From contig JBAQLV010000029.1 in the NCBI GenBank assembly GCA_049302185.1, positions 1 to 62,664 on the forward strand: a DNA stretch of 62,664 bases, read 5' to 3'. The notes below the pieces were generated by a model. The model was given only the letters and a program-made list of their open reading frames with translations. It did no database searches and was not told the DNA's origin. Within the stretch, counting starts at the first letter, position 1, and each line of letters opens with the position of its first letter. The position numbers were made by a program, and so were the translations under genes. The stretch is from UBA1546 sp049302185 (GTDB lineage Bacteria; Nitrospirota; Thermodesulfovibrionia; Thermodesulfovibrionales; UBA1546). Shown one piece after another: positions 25,628-34,071 of the stretch.

Positions 25628-27910
25628 ATGCGGGATATCCTAAAATTTTTACTAATCGTAATTCTATTGTTCAGCAGCGGCTGCGCCGGCCTCTCCAAAG
25701 ATCTTGAAGTCAGTTCCCTCATGCAGAAAAAGCGCCATCACGAGGTAATCCGTATCCTCCAGCAGGATATTGACCGTAAGGAGGCGTTATCCTCTTTTCA
25801 GTTATATCTCCTTTCCGCCGCCTATTACGAAATCAGGGACTATGAAAACATGTTGAAGACGACGGACCTGTTGGACCAACAGATCGCCAGGGGCAACGCC
25901 CACTATTATTTCGGCACCGACCTTTCCGTGTTCCCCGGGATTCTCCGTGGCTACGCCTACCTTGACATGGGGGATTACGACAAGGCGATCAAGGCGGCAT
26001 CCGAGGCCCATGCCTACCTGAACCGGGCCGGCGGCGAATCCGATCACTTTTATCGCTCGCAGCTCATCGATATCTCAAGCATTCTCGGCGTGGCCCATGC
26101 CTACCTGAACAACAATCAGGAAGCGGATCGCTACCTTGCTGTCCTGCAAAACATCGACATTAGTGAAACCATACTGGGGCCGGAAAAGTTTATCGCCATC
26201 GCCAGGATACACATGGCAAAAAAAGAGTATCCACAAGCCTTATCCGCTATACAGAATCCGGAGGCAAAGGTCTCAGGCTTTGTCACGGTTTTCTATGATC
26301 AGACCTTTCAGGAACTTCCAAAGTTTTTCATTTTGACGAAATGTCTTTATGAAACTGGCAATATTCGGGAAGCCCGGGAGTATTATGACCAACTTCTGAA
26401 ACACCCCCACATCAAAGAGCTGGGAGGCCTTTATTGGTCCGTCCTTTTGGACCGCGCCAAAATCGTCCGCGCAGAGGGACAGTACCAGGTCGCCGAGACG
26501 CTTCTTAGGGAGGCTGTCAGCGTAATTGAGAAACAGCGCTCCTCCATCAGGTCGGAGGCCGGGAGGATCGGTTATGTAGGCAATAAACAGGCCATTTATC
26601 AGGAGTTGATTTCCCTCATGGTAGCCCGAAACCGGCCGGAGGAGGCCTTTGAATATGTAGAGCGTTCAAAAGCGCGGGCACTCGTGGATTTGCTTGCCTC
26701 AAAAAAAGACTTTGCTATAAAGGATGGCACGGAACAGGTCGCCTCAATGCTAAAAGAGACTGAAACAATTGAGACTGAAGGCAAGGCACTTGATGTAAGT
26801 AGTCTGGCTGCTGACAAGATTAACGAGAGAAACACCAGAAGCGTTCAGATTAAAGAAAAGATAAAGACCATAGCGCCTGAATTGTCATCGCTAATTGCTG
26901 TTTCTATTCCCCATTCATCTGAAATTCAGTCATACATCAATAATGATGAAACACTTGTTGAGTATTATTATCACGGAGAAGACATTTATGTATTTGTGGT
27001 GAAAAAAAATGAATTGAAGGCTGTGAAGCTGGACGGACAAAATCTTGTAAATGTTATAGAGCAATTCAGAAAATTGCTGGAAGACCCTAAATCACAGCAA
27101 TACCTTGAACTCTCACAAAAGCTCTATCAAAGATTGATAAAACCTATTGAATACCTCATTAATGCTCAAAAACTTATCATTGTGCCTCACGGCGTCCTTC
27201 ATTATCTGCCGTTTAATGCCTTAAACAGCGGGACCAGTTATCTCATAGACAAATATAGTGTCAGTTATCTGCCGAGTTCAAGCATTATGAAATTTTTAAA
27301 ACAACGGAAAACACAAGAGGCAAAAAACGCATTGATTTTCGGCAACCCCGACCTCGGCGACCCAAAATACGACCTTAAATACGCGGAAGAGGAGGCCGTT
27401 ACAATATCAAAGGGATTCCCTCACGCAAGAGTTCTAATCAGAAAGGAGGCAACAAAAACGGCCTTTAAAAAATTCGGGAGTCAGTTTGATTATATCCATT
27501 TTGCAACTCATGGTCTATTTGAGTCTGATGCGCCATTAAATTCAGGACTCTTTCTTGCAAAGGACTCGGAAAACGATGGAGTATTGAGCGTAAATGAGTT
27601 GTATTCAATCCGCCTGAATGCCGACCTTATTACATTGAGCGCCTGTGAAACAGCGCTGGGTAAAATCAATCCCGGTGATGATGTCGTAGGACTTACAAGA
27701 GGGTTTCTTTTTGCAGGAAGCAACTCCATTGTAGCCAGTCTCTGGAAAGTGGATGACATGGCGACTGCACAACTCATGACCGAATTTTATTCCAATCTTA
27801 GAAAAACCAATAAACGTGATGCTTTAAGAGATGCACAGTTAAATATAAAAAAGCAGAATGAACATCCGTATTTTTGGGCAGCCTTTCAGTTAACGGGTAT
27901 GCCTGATTGA
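25628..27910 (+). CDS. TPR lipoprotein with C-terminal CHAT protease domain
   Basis: A lipobox (SSGC) follows the hydrophobic leader FLLIVILLF. Residues 30-350 are TPR-like helices ending in the conserved pre-CHAT motif YVERSKARALVDLLASK. The CHAT domain has the clan-CD dyad: His628 in IHFATHG and Cys673 in LSACETALG. It ends with SLWKVDD and a YFWAAFQLTG motif. GGGAGAG precedes the ATG. Base composition changes sharply inside the gene: by hand count 35 of 60 bases are G or C at 25921-25980, but only 18 of 60 at 26941-27000, with the shift near 26700 in the conserved motif. The gene appears to be a recombinant between a GC-richer sensor half and a resident protease half. Confidence 0.93.
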   Translation: MRDILKFLLIVILLFSSGCAGLSKDLEVSSLMQKKRHHEVIRILQQDIDRKEALSSFQLYLLSAAYYEIRDYENMLKTTDLLDQQIARGNAHYYFGTDLSVFPGILRGYAYLDMGDYDKAIKAASEAHAYLNRAGGESDHFYRSQLIDISSILGVAHAYLNNNQEADRYLAVLQNIDISETILGPEKFIAIARIHMAKKEYPQALSAIQNPEAKVSGFVTVFYDQTFQELPKFFILTKCLYETGNIREAREYYDQLLKHPHIKELGGLYWSVLLDRAKIVRAEGQYQVAETLLREAVSVIEKQRSSIRSEAGRIGYVGNKQAIYQELISLMVARNRPEEAFEYVERSKARALVDLLASKKDFAIKDGTEQVASMLKETETIETEGKALDVSSLAADKINERNTRSVQIKEKIKTIAPELSSLIAVSIPHSSEIQSYINNDETLVEYYYHGEDIYVFVVKKNELKAVKLDGQNLVNVIEQFRKLLEDPKSQQYLELSQKLYQRLIKPIEYLINAQKLIIVPHGVLHYLPFNALNSGTSYLIDKYSVSYLPSSSIMKFLKQRKTQEAKNALIFGNPDLGDPKYDLKYAEEEAVTISKGFPHARVLIRKEATKTAFKKFGSQFDYIHFATHGLFESDAPLNSGLFLAKDSENDGVLSVNELYSIRLNADLITLSACETALGKINPGDDVVGLTRGFLFAGSNSIVASLWKVDDMATAQLMTEFYSNLRKTNKRDALRDAQLNIKKQNEHPYFWAAFQLTGMPD

Positions 27911-27930
27911 TATCAAAAGGAGGAGATTTT

Positions 27931-28782
27931 ATGGTTAGGGTATTTGTCTTGATGCTAATGCTGTTTGTTTCTGTTCCAAATCTCTATGCCTCGCAATCAA
28001 CAATCAAGGACTCTGAAGGCTATGCGTGCATGGGTGAGGACAAGTCCAAAAAGCAGACAGAACAATCTGCGATGGCGGATGCAAAACGGAAGGCAATAGA
28101 ACAGGTTTCTACATATATAAAGAGCGAAACCCATGTTAAGGATTTTGCGCTTGAAAAGGATTTAACGTCTGCATATGCAAATGCGACTGTTGAGGTCATT
28201 CAGGAGATTGAGAAGGGATGGTATAAAGACCCAGCGCTGGGAGATTGCTACAAGATAAGGATTAAAGCGGAGGTTGTCCCTGATGAAAAGGCAATGAAAA
28301 AAGTCTCTCAGGAAACCATTGATGACCCATCTGCGCCTTTAACTGTTAAAGTATGGACTGACAAGAAGGAATACAGAGCAGGCGAGAAGATTAAGGTTTA
28401 TATAAAAGGCAACAAGCCCTTTTATGCAGTAGTTGTTTATAAAGATGTGGCGGATAAGCCGGTTCAGATTTTACCGAATCCCTACAGGCAGGATAATTAT
28501 TTTAACGGCGGTGTTGTTTATGAAATCCCATCAGGTAATGACAGATATGAGCTTGAAGTAAGCCCGCCATTCGGAGAGGAAAGCATTGCCGTCTATACAA
28601 GCACCTCCCAGCTTGGAGAGATAAATCTCAAGGCAGAGGGCGGCATTTATCAGGTAAAGACAAAATCGAAAGATATAGGGATGAAGATAAGGAGCGTCAA
28701 GGTAAAGGAAGTCACAGAAGGAAATGCTCAGCAGGCATCAGAGTTTTTTGAGGGCAAAGCTGTGGTCAAAACCGGGAGATAA
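27931..28782 (+). CDS. Exported DUF4384-domain protein with LPP20-like N-terminal domain
   Basis: The ATG at 27931 follows AAGGAGGAG at 27917-27925. A signal peptide ends near NLYAS. Residues 25-115 resemble the LPP20/FlgT-type domain (DAKRKAIEQVSTYIKSETHV), as in other proteins of this run. Residues 130-235 match DUF4384, with VKVWTDKKEYRAGEKIKVYI and ILPNPYRQDNYFNGG. DUF4384 domains often occur next to or fused with caspase-type domains, which fits the two protease genes just upstream. Its specific role is not known. Confidence 0.8.
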   Translation: MVRVFVLMLMLFVSVPNLYASQSTIKDSEGYACMGEDKSKKQTEQSAMADAKRKAIEQVSTYIKSETHVKDFALEKDLTSAYANATVEVIQEIEKGWYKDPALGDCYKIRIKAEVVPDEKAMKKVSQETIDDPSAPLTVKVWTDKKEYRAGEKIKVYIKGNKPFYAVVVYKDVADKPVQILPNPYRQDNYFNGGVVYEIPSGNDRYELEVSPPFGEESIAVYTSTSQLGEINLKAEGGIYQVKTKSKDIGMKIRSVKVKEVTEGNAQQASEFFEGKAVVKTGR

Positions 28783-28804
28783 TCCTGTTCCACCATTTTT
28801 ATAA

Positions 28805-29026
28805 ATGATAAAGTCAAAGCTTGCCATTCACATTACTTGCGTTCTCGCATCTATTTTATTTTTATCCGTTTGCATTAAGGGCGGCTGTTCAGCTCAAGTA
28901 TGCCAATCCAGAAAAGAAGGCGCTGTCATCACCACCTGTGAATGGAGAGAATGTTATAATGCCAATAAATACAAAGTCTCCTGCAAATGTATTGAAGGCA
29001 GATGCGAATGGGGTAAAAAGGAATGA
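28805..29026 (+). CDS. Small exported Cys-rich protein
   Basis: The 73-residue protein has a hydrophobic leader of about 30 residues. The mature part has six cysteines, in VCQS, TTCEWRECYN, SCKCIEG and RCEWG. Spacing suits disulfide pairing in the periplasm. Its stop overlaps the start of the mlaE-like gene (ATGA), so the two are translationally coupled. The ribosome site is weak. A 74-codon frame in another register at 28821 lacks the signal and is less likely. Confidence 0.55.
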   Translation: MIKSKLAIHITCVLASILFLSVCIKGGCSAQVCQSRKEGAVITTCEWRECYNANKYKVSCKCIEGRCEWGKKE

Positions 29027-29793
29027 AAACAAAAAGGATAACTGAGAGTATTCTTGACACAATACTTTATCTTTCCGACCTTTTCAACCTTATCCTTAAT
29101 GCATTTAAAAATCTTCCTTCTCTTAGAATCAGCCCTGTGCGCACTGTTTTCTTCAGGCAGATATACTTTGCCGGAATTGAGACTTTAGGCAAGATGGTAA
29201 TCATAGGGCTGTTAATAGGGATTGTCATAATAAGCCAGATTACAAGCCTCATAGGCGTCGGAAGGGGAGAGCTTATAGGGAAAATACTGGTTTGGGTTGT
29301 AATCAGAGAGTTAGGGCCGTTATTCGCCGCAATAGTAGTGATTGCAAGAAGCGTTACCGCAATATCCGCAGAACTTGGCTCCATGAATGCGCAGGGCGAA
29401 ATAGCAAACATTGAGATGATGGGCATAGACCCTGAGAGATACCTGATAATGCCAAGAATCACTGCGCTTACATTGTCAGCGGTCATGCTAACTTTTTATT
29501 TTGAACTTGCAGCCATACTCGGAGGCATAACTGTCACATCGCTATTCTGGGGCATTCCATTTGAGCAGCATACGACAGGGATACTGACTTCTCTAACCAT
29601 CCCGGAGTTATCCGCATCTCTTGTGAAAAGCCTTCTGTTCGGGCTGGTAATCTCAGCAGTGAGCTGTTCTCAGGGACTTAAGGTCAGCGGAAGCATAACC
29701 AAAATACCACAGGCAACAACAAAGGCGACAATGCAGAGTCTGTTTTTTGTGTTTATCTTTGATGGTATAATAACCTTTATATTTTTCCTATGA
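29023..29793 (+). CDS. mlaE: MlaE-family ABC transporter permease
   Basis: MlaE is the inner-membrane permease of MCE-type lipid transporters that move phospholipids between the membranes. The 256-residue length is typical. Five or six membrane helices are visible. The conserved cytoplasmic loop reads ISAELGSMNAQGEIANIEMM then GIDPERYLIMPRI, close to the family AELGTM...E-x-MG-(I/V)-(D/N)P pattern. It overlaps both neighbours by 4 bp: the small Cys-rich protein before and the ATPase-like gene after. Confidence 0.93.
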   Translation: MKTKRITESILDTILYLSDLFNLILNAFKNLPSLRISPVRTVFFRQIYFAGIETLGKMVIIGLLIGIVIISQITSLIGVGRGELIGKILVWVVIRELGPLFAAIVVIARSVTAISAELGSMNAQGEIANIEMMGIDPERYLIMPRITALTLSAVMLTFYFELAAILGGITVTSLFWGIPFEQHTTGILTSLTIPELSASLVKSLLFGLVISAVSCSQGLKVSGSITKIPQATTKATMQSLFFVFIFDGIITFIFFL

Positions 29794-30446
29794 TTACACT
29801 TGAATGTGCAAGCCTTAAGGGATTTTTAGATTGCGCTTCATTGGCTATTTCCGGTGGAAGGGCCTGTGCTGTTTTGACAGAAACCGAGTTCGAGAAAAAC
29901 CTTCTCCTGAGAATATTCACAGGGTTAACAAGGCTGGATTCAGGTAAGATTTTTATTTTTGGAAAAGAGGTATCATCTTTTTCATACAGTGAGCTCAATG
30001 CAGCGAGGAAAAGAATGGGTATCGTTTTGAACAATGGGGGGCTTATAAGCAATCTCAAGGTCTGGGAAAACATAATGCTGCCCTTGTCTTATCATTCATC
30101 CTTATCACATCATGACATGGATGAGAAAATGATAAGCATTTTGGGTAAAATAGGCTATGATGATGACCTGACAATACTTCCGGGTCCTTTGCCGGTCTAC
30201 AAAAAGAGGCTTGTAGGGTTTGCAAGGGCAATGCTTATGGAACCTGATTTGATTATTTACGATTCAGTTTTTGAAGGCTTAAGTTCTGATATCAGAAGTA
30301 AAGTGCTGGAAACCATTACTGCGTTCCAGCGTGAAAAAGAGGGCAGGGCATCTCTGTTTCTTGACATGGACAAAGGGTTGCTGGATTATATCAGAGCAGA
30401 CAGCATTTACACGTTAAAGAAGGGAAAATTTTATGAAAGAAACTGA
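29790..30446 (+). CDS. MlaF-position ABC protein with degenerate ATPase motifs (probable pseudo-ATPase)
   Basis: The 218-residue protein has the length and order of an ABC ATPase and sits where mlaF belongs. Its motifs are lost. The Walker A position (residues 29-37) reads LTETEFEKN instead of GxSGxGKST. The Q-loop region reads VLNNGGL. The signature (131-140) reads PGPLPVYKKR instead of LSGGxRKR. Walker B is LIIYDSVFEGL, with Ser where the catalytic Glu should be. The H-loop reads FLDMD rather than THD. The frame is open and coupled to mlaE and mlaD by overlaps, so it is retained rather than decaying. It may be structural, with a functional ATPase supplied elsewhere. Confidence 0.85.
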   Translation: MITLECASLKGFLDCASLAISGGRACAVLTETEFEKNLLLRIFTGLTRLDSGKIFIFGKEVSSFSYSELNAARKRMGIVLNNGGLISNLKVWENIMLPLSYHSSLSHHDMDEKMISILGKIGYDDDLTILPGPLPVYKKRLVGFARAMLMEPDLIIYDSVFEGLSSDIRSKVLETITAFQREKEGRASLFLDMDKGLLDYIRADSIYTLKKGKFYERN

Positions 30447-31347
30447 CCCGAGATTCCTGAAGCTGAAAGGAAAAGTCGGATTGTTTTTTATTATTGCAGT
30501 CGCAGGCATAATTGCTACCGTGGTTTCTATTGGAATTGAACGCGGCATCTTTACGGCTAAATACAGGATTAATTTTACGGTTGATAAAGGCACAGGATTT
30601 TTTGAGGGCATGCCTGTCAAGCTTTCAGGATTTAAGATCGGAAAAATAGATTCCATGTCGCTTGATGAAAATGCAAAGGTTAAAGTCACCCTTTTAATCA
30701 GCAAGAAATACAACAAATGGATAAGGCAGGATTCAAAGGCAATACTTACGAAAGAAGGCTTCATAGGCGAGGGCGTTATAGACATTAGCGTGGGCAGTAC
30801 TAATAAGCCTGTTATCGGAGACGGAGGCGTTATCCAGAATGAGAAGGCAAGGGGACTTGATGAAATTGTTGAAGAGATGCGTCCTGTGATAGGCGAGATA
30901 AAAGATATCATAACCTATATAAATGATCCGAAGGGCGACATTAAGCAGACCATTTCAAACCTTAAAACATTGTCCTCCGGCCTTAATGCAACAAAGGAAA
31001 ATGCTGATAAACTCTTAAAGAACGCTGACAGTAATATTTCAGGCGTTTCGTCCGATGCTTCAAAAGCCCTTAAAAATATTGATAAAACTGTTTCGTCTAT
31101 GAACGATAAAATAAATCCTGTTATTGATAAACTTAACAGAACAATGGACAATGCAGAGAAAACAACGGCAAACCTTAAGGATGCGGTAGAGAAAGCTGCT
31201 CCGAAAGTGCCGCCGCTTTTAAATAAAGGCGAGGACGCACTGAGCGACACTAATGAAGTTGTAAAGTCTTTAAAGCAGATATGGCCTATACGCCTCTTTA
31301 TTGAAAAGCCAAAGGACAGCCTTATTCATGGAGACAGCTATGAATAA
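30433..31347 (+). CDS. mlaD: MlaD-family MCE-domain protein
   Basis: An N-terminal membrane anchor (VGLFFIIAVAGIIATVVSIGI) is followed by an MCE domain (residues 45-135), with VDKGTGFFEGMPVKLSGFKI and GEGVIDISVG. The last 150 residues form a long coiled-coil-like helix, as in periplasm-spanning MlaD/PqiB-type proteins. It overlaps the preceding gene by 14 bp and the following lipoprotein start by 8 bp. It would bind and pass lipids across the periplasm. Confidence 0.93.
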   Translation: MKETDPRFLKLKGKVGLFFIIAVAGIIATVVSIGIERGIFTAKYRINFTVDKGTGFFEGMPVKLSGFKIGKIDSMSLDENAKVKVTLLISKKYNKWIRQDSKAILTKEGFIGEGVIDISVGSTNKPVIGDGGVIQNEKARGLDEIVEEMRPVIGEIKDIITYINDPKGDIKQTISNLKTLSSGLNATKENADKLLKNADSNISGVSSDASKALKNIDKTVSSMNDKINPVIDKLNRTMDNAEKTTANLKDAVEKAAPKVPPLLNKGEDALSDTNEVVKSLKQIWPIRLFIEKPKDSLIHGDSYE

Positions 31348-32329
31348 CAGGTGTCAGGTGTCAGGTGTCAGGTGTCAGTCAAAAAAATCAAAACTCATAA
31401 ATACTTACAGGTCACTGGTCACTTTCGTTTTGATGTTCACTGTTCACTGTTCACTGTTCACTGTTGTTGGCTGCGGCGGCGCTCAAACCCAAACACTGTC
31501 TTCCTTTCATCTCAAGGCAATTGAATACAACCAAAACGCAGCGAAGGCTTTAGAGAATGGCGATTATGAAAAGGCTTTGGGTTATTACATGGAAGCCCTG
31601 AAGGTAAACCGCTCGATTGAAAATACAGAGGGAATAGCCGTTAACCTTATAAACATAGCTGTGCTATATCAGAAAAAAGGCAAGATCTCAAACGCGCATG
31701 AATTTGTAGATATAGCTTTTTCCATGCCTGATATAGGCGTCGAAATCAGGACGGATGCGGCGTATGAAAAGGCAAGAATTTATTTAAAGGAGAAAAATAC
31801 TGCGAAGGCAAAGGAGTGGGTTAACAAGTCTTTGTCCGTGGATAAAGGGCTCCGCGAAGGAAGCAGATGGAATCTGATGGGAAGAATTTCCTTTGCAGAA
31901 GGCAAATATGATGAAGCTGCTGCAATGGCAAATACCGCGCTTAACCTCAACAGGGAAAACAAGCAAAGGGCTGAGGAGTCAAATTCTTTAAGGCTGATGG
32001 CTGAGATAAATGCTCAGAAGGGCCTTTATTCGGAATCAAGAGAGTTATATAAGAAATCACTTGAGATTGACAAGGAACTTGGAGACAGCAAAAAAATTGC
32101 CATGACTCTCAGGGGAATAGGAATGCTTTCTTTAAAACAGGGGCATTTTCAGGATGCCGCAATTTTTTATATGAGGGCTTATGATGTCAGCAGCAACGCC
32201 GGGGATACGGAAGGGACTTCAGAGGCGCTGGATTCCCTGTCAGATGCATACCGGAAATCAGGCGATGATAAAAAGGCAGAGGAAATGATGAAAAAGAAAG
32301 CCGACCTCGAAAAAGAGAAAAAGAAATAG
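31340..32329 (+). CDS. TPR lipoprotein; N-terminus encoded by heptamer arrays
   Basis: The ATG at 31340 overlaps the end of mlaD. The leader, ending in the lipobox VVGC, is encoded largely by two 7-bp arrays (31350-31377 and 31434-31461). The mature part is TPR repeats (YNQNAAKALENGDYEKALGY, then GIAVNLINIAVLYQKKGKIS and more) and ends in a Lys/Glu-rich helix. It may be the periplasmic or outer-membrane companion of the Mla-type genes. Because array units are 7 bp, gain or loss of one unit would shift the frame. Confidence 0.8.
   Translation: MNNRCQVSGVRCQSKKSKLINTYRSLVTFVLMFTVHCSLFTVVGCGGAQTQTLSSFHLKAIEYNQNAAKALENGDYEKALGYYMEALKVNRSIENTEGIAVNLINIAVLYQKKGKISNAHEFVDIAFSMPDIGVEIRTDAAYEKARIYLKEKNTAKAKEWVNKSLSVDKGLREGSRWNLMGRISFAEGKYDEAAAMANTALNLNRENKQRAEESNSLRLMAEINAQKGLYSESRELYKKSLEIDKELGDSKKIAMTLRGIGMLSLKQGHFQDAAIFYMRAYDVSSNAGDTEGTSEALDSLSDAYRKSGDDKKAEEMMKKKADLEKEKKK
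31350..31461. repeat. Paired heptamer arrays, GGTGTCA x4 and TGTTCAC x4
   Basis: GGTGTCA is repeated four times at 31350-31377, and TGTTCAC four times at 31434-31461. Two GGTCACT units lie between them at 31410-31423. The arrays lie inside the reading frame of the TPR lipoprotein. Similar arrays elsewhere in the window occur in opposed pairs around a spacer. Confidence 0.95.
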
Positions 32330-32352
32330 ATGCCAGTCGGAGACTCGTAGAG

Positions 32353-33102
32353 ATGAGATTTGATGTAATTACAATCTTTCCTGAGATATTTAATGCCTAC
32401 CTCAATGAGAGCATCCTTAAGAGAGCAGCGGAAAGAAATATTATTGAAGTAAATGTCCATAATCTGAGGGATTTCACAACTGACAGGCACAGGACTGTGG
32501 ATGATTATCCTTATGGCAGCGGGCCGGGCATGGTGATGAAGCCTGAGCCGTTCTTCAGCGCTGTGGAACATATTAAATCCGATGGAATTCCAAGGCGTAT
32601 TGTTATGCTGACTCCCCATGGGAAGACATTTAGTCATGATATGGCGCTTTCTATGTCCAGACAAAATCAAAATATGATTCTTATATGCGGCAGGTATGAG
32701 GCTATAGATGAAAGGGTAAGAAGTCTTGTTGATGAGGAAATTTCCATAGGCGATTATGTATTGACTGGCGGAGAACTGCCTGCTTTGGTTATAATAGACA
32801 GCATTGTCAGGCTTATCCCCGGCGTGCTTGGAGATGAGCGCTCTGCTGAAGAAGAATCATTTGCCTGCGGGATACTTGAATATCCGCATTACACAAGGCC
32901 TCCTGAGTTCAGAGGACTTAAGGTGCCAGAGGTTTTGCTGTCAGGAAATCACAAGGCAATATCTCAGTGGAGAAGAAAAGAGGCTTTAAGGTTAACCATT
33001 GTCAAAAGGCCTGATCTTATGCAGAGGATTCCGTTGAAAGACGAGGATTATAAATTGGTTTCGGAAATAAAGGAGGAAGAGAAAAAACATGAATATGATT
33101 GA
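32353..33102 (+). CDS. trmD: tRNA (guanine37-N1)-methyltransferase TrmD
   Basis: TrmD methylates G37 of tRNAs with S-adenosylmethionine and prevents frameshifting. The 249-residue length is normal. The N-terminal MRFDVITIFPEIF is typical. The SPOUT trefoil-knot segment reads ISIGDYVLTGGELPALVIID, followed by RLIPGVLG. The C-terminal region has YPHYTRPPEFRGLKVPEVLLS. It overlaps rplS by 14 bp, an arrangement common in the rpsP-rimM-trmD-rplS operon; rpsP and rimM are not upstream here. Confidence 0.98.
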   Translation: MRFDVITIFPEIFNAYLNESILKRAAERNIIEVNVHNLRDFTTDRHRTVDDYPYGSGPGMVMKPEPFFSAVEHIKSDGIPRRIVMLTPHGKTFSHDMALSMSRQNQNMILICGRYEAIDERVRSLVDEEISIGDYVLTGGELPALVIIDSIVRLIPGVLGDERSAEEESFACGILEYPHYTRPPEFRGLKVPEVLLSGNHKAISQWRRKEALRLTIVKRPDLMQRIPLKDEDYKLVSEIKEEEKKHEYD

Positions 33103-33451
33103 ATCAATTGAAAGAGGATACATGAAAGAAGTTCCCGCATTCAATGTCGGTGACACTGTCAAGGTATCCGTAAAAGTTGTTGAAGGAGACAAAGAAAGGC
33201 TCCAGCCTTTTGAGGGCGTTGTTATTGCAAGGTGCGGCGGCGGAACAAGAGAGTCTTTTATGGTCAGAAAGATATCTTTTGGCATCGGAGTTGAAAGGAT
33301 ATTTCCGCTGTATTCTCCAAACATAGATAAGATTGAAGTAATTAAACAGGGTTCGGTAAGAAGGGCTAAGCTTTACTACCTGCGAGGTAAAAAAGGCAAG
33401 GGCACACGCATAAAAGAGAAAGAAAGAGAATTTGTAAAACAAGAGGCTTAA
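33089..33451 (+). CDS. rplS: 50S ribosomal protein L19
   Basis: The 120-residue protein has all L19 landmarks: IPAF-like VPAFNVGDTVKVSVKVVEGD near residue 12, then RLQPFEGVVIARCGGG and ESFMVRKISFGIGVERIFP, ending with RRAKLYYLRGKKGKGTRIKE. L19 sits at the subunit interface of the ribosome. It starts inside the trmD coding end, and its stop overlaps the rnhB start (TAATG). Confidence 0.98.
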   Translation: MNMIESIERGYMKEVPAFNVGDTVKVSVKVVEGDKERLQPFEGVVIARCGGGTRESFMVRKISFGIGVERIFPLYSPNIDKIEVIKQGSVRRAKLYYLRGKKGKGTRIKEKEREFVKQEA

Positions 33452-34071
33452 TGGATATCTTCCGGTATGATGAATCCCTGAGGCAAAAGGGGTTTTGCAG
33501 GATTGCCGGGATAGATGAGGCAGGAAGGGGGCCATTGGCAGGTCCTGTTGTGGCTTCTGCCGTGGTCATGCCTGATGGTAAAACAATAAAGGGCCTGCGG
33601 GATTCAAAGAAAGTGCCTGAAACCGAAAGAGAAAGCCTGTTTGACGATATATTGGGTTGCTGCCTTGACGTCGGCGTAGGAATAGTAGATGCCGGGGAGA
33701 TAGACAAGATTAACATTCTCAGAGCGACAAAACATGCGATGGAAAAGGCAATAAAAGCCCTCTCGGCAGAACCTGACCTTTTACTTATAGATGCCGTGAA
33801 GTTGCCCCATGTGCATATTAAGCAAATTTGTCCGATAAAGGGGGAATCTGTCAGCGCCTCTATCGCAGCAGCATCAATAGTCGCAAAAGTCACAAGAGAC
33901 AGGCTGATGCAGCAATATCACGAAATCTACCCTGAATACGGCTTCGAGAAGCATAAAGGATACTGCACAAAAGAACATATGGAAAAACTACTCAGCTATG
34001 GGCCTTGCCCTATTCACAGAAAAAGTTTTGATAAGGTAATGAATTTAGCTCTGCCTTTCAAAGAGCAATAG
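33451..34071 (+). CDS. rnhB: Ribonuclease HII
   Basis: RNase HII removes ribonucleotides from DNA-RNA hybrids. The catalytic DEDD set is present: GIDEAGRGPLAGPVVA near the start, LLIDAVKLP in the middle and ASIVAKVTRDRLM. The length of 206 residues is typical. The start overlaps the rplS stop. The last codons, GAG CAA and the TAG stop, lie within an 8-bp repeat array (34062-34131), so the natural C-terminus may have been replaced. Confidence 0.97.
   Translation: MDIFRYDESLRQKGFCRIAGIDEAGRGPLAGPVVASAVVMPDGKTIKGLRDSKKVPETERESLFDDILGCCLDVGVGIVDAGEIDKINILRATKHAMEKAIKALSAEPDLLLIDAVKLPHVHIKQICPIKGESVSASIAAASIVAKVTRDRLMQQYHEIYPEYGFEKHKGYCTKEHMEKLLSYGPCPIHRKSFDKVMNLALPFKEQ

Noticed and set aside
28821..29045. 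74-codon frame overlapping the small Cys-rich gene
   Set aside because: It lacks a signal peptide and overlaps mlaE out of frame; the 28805 frame has a leader and a coupled stop.
31350..31461. Heptamer arrays as a CRISPR array
   Set aside because: Units are 7 bp with no unique spacers; no cas genes are present.
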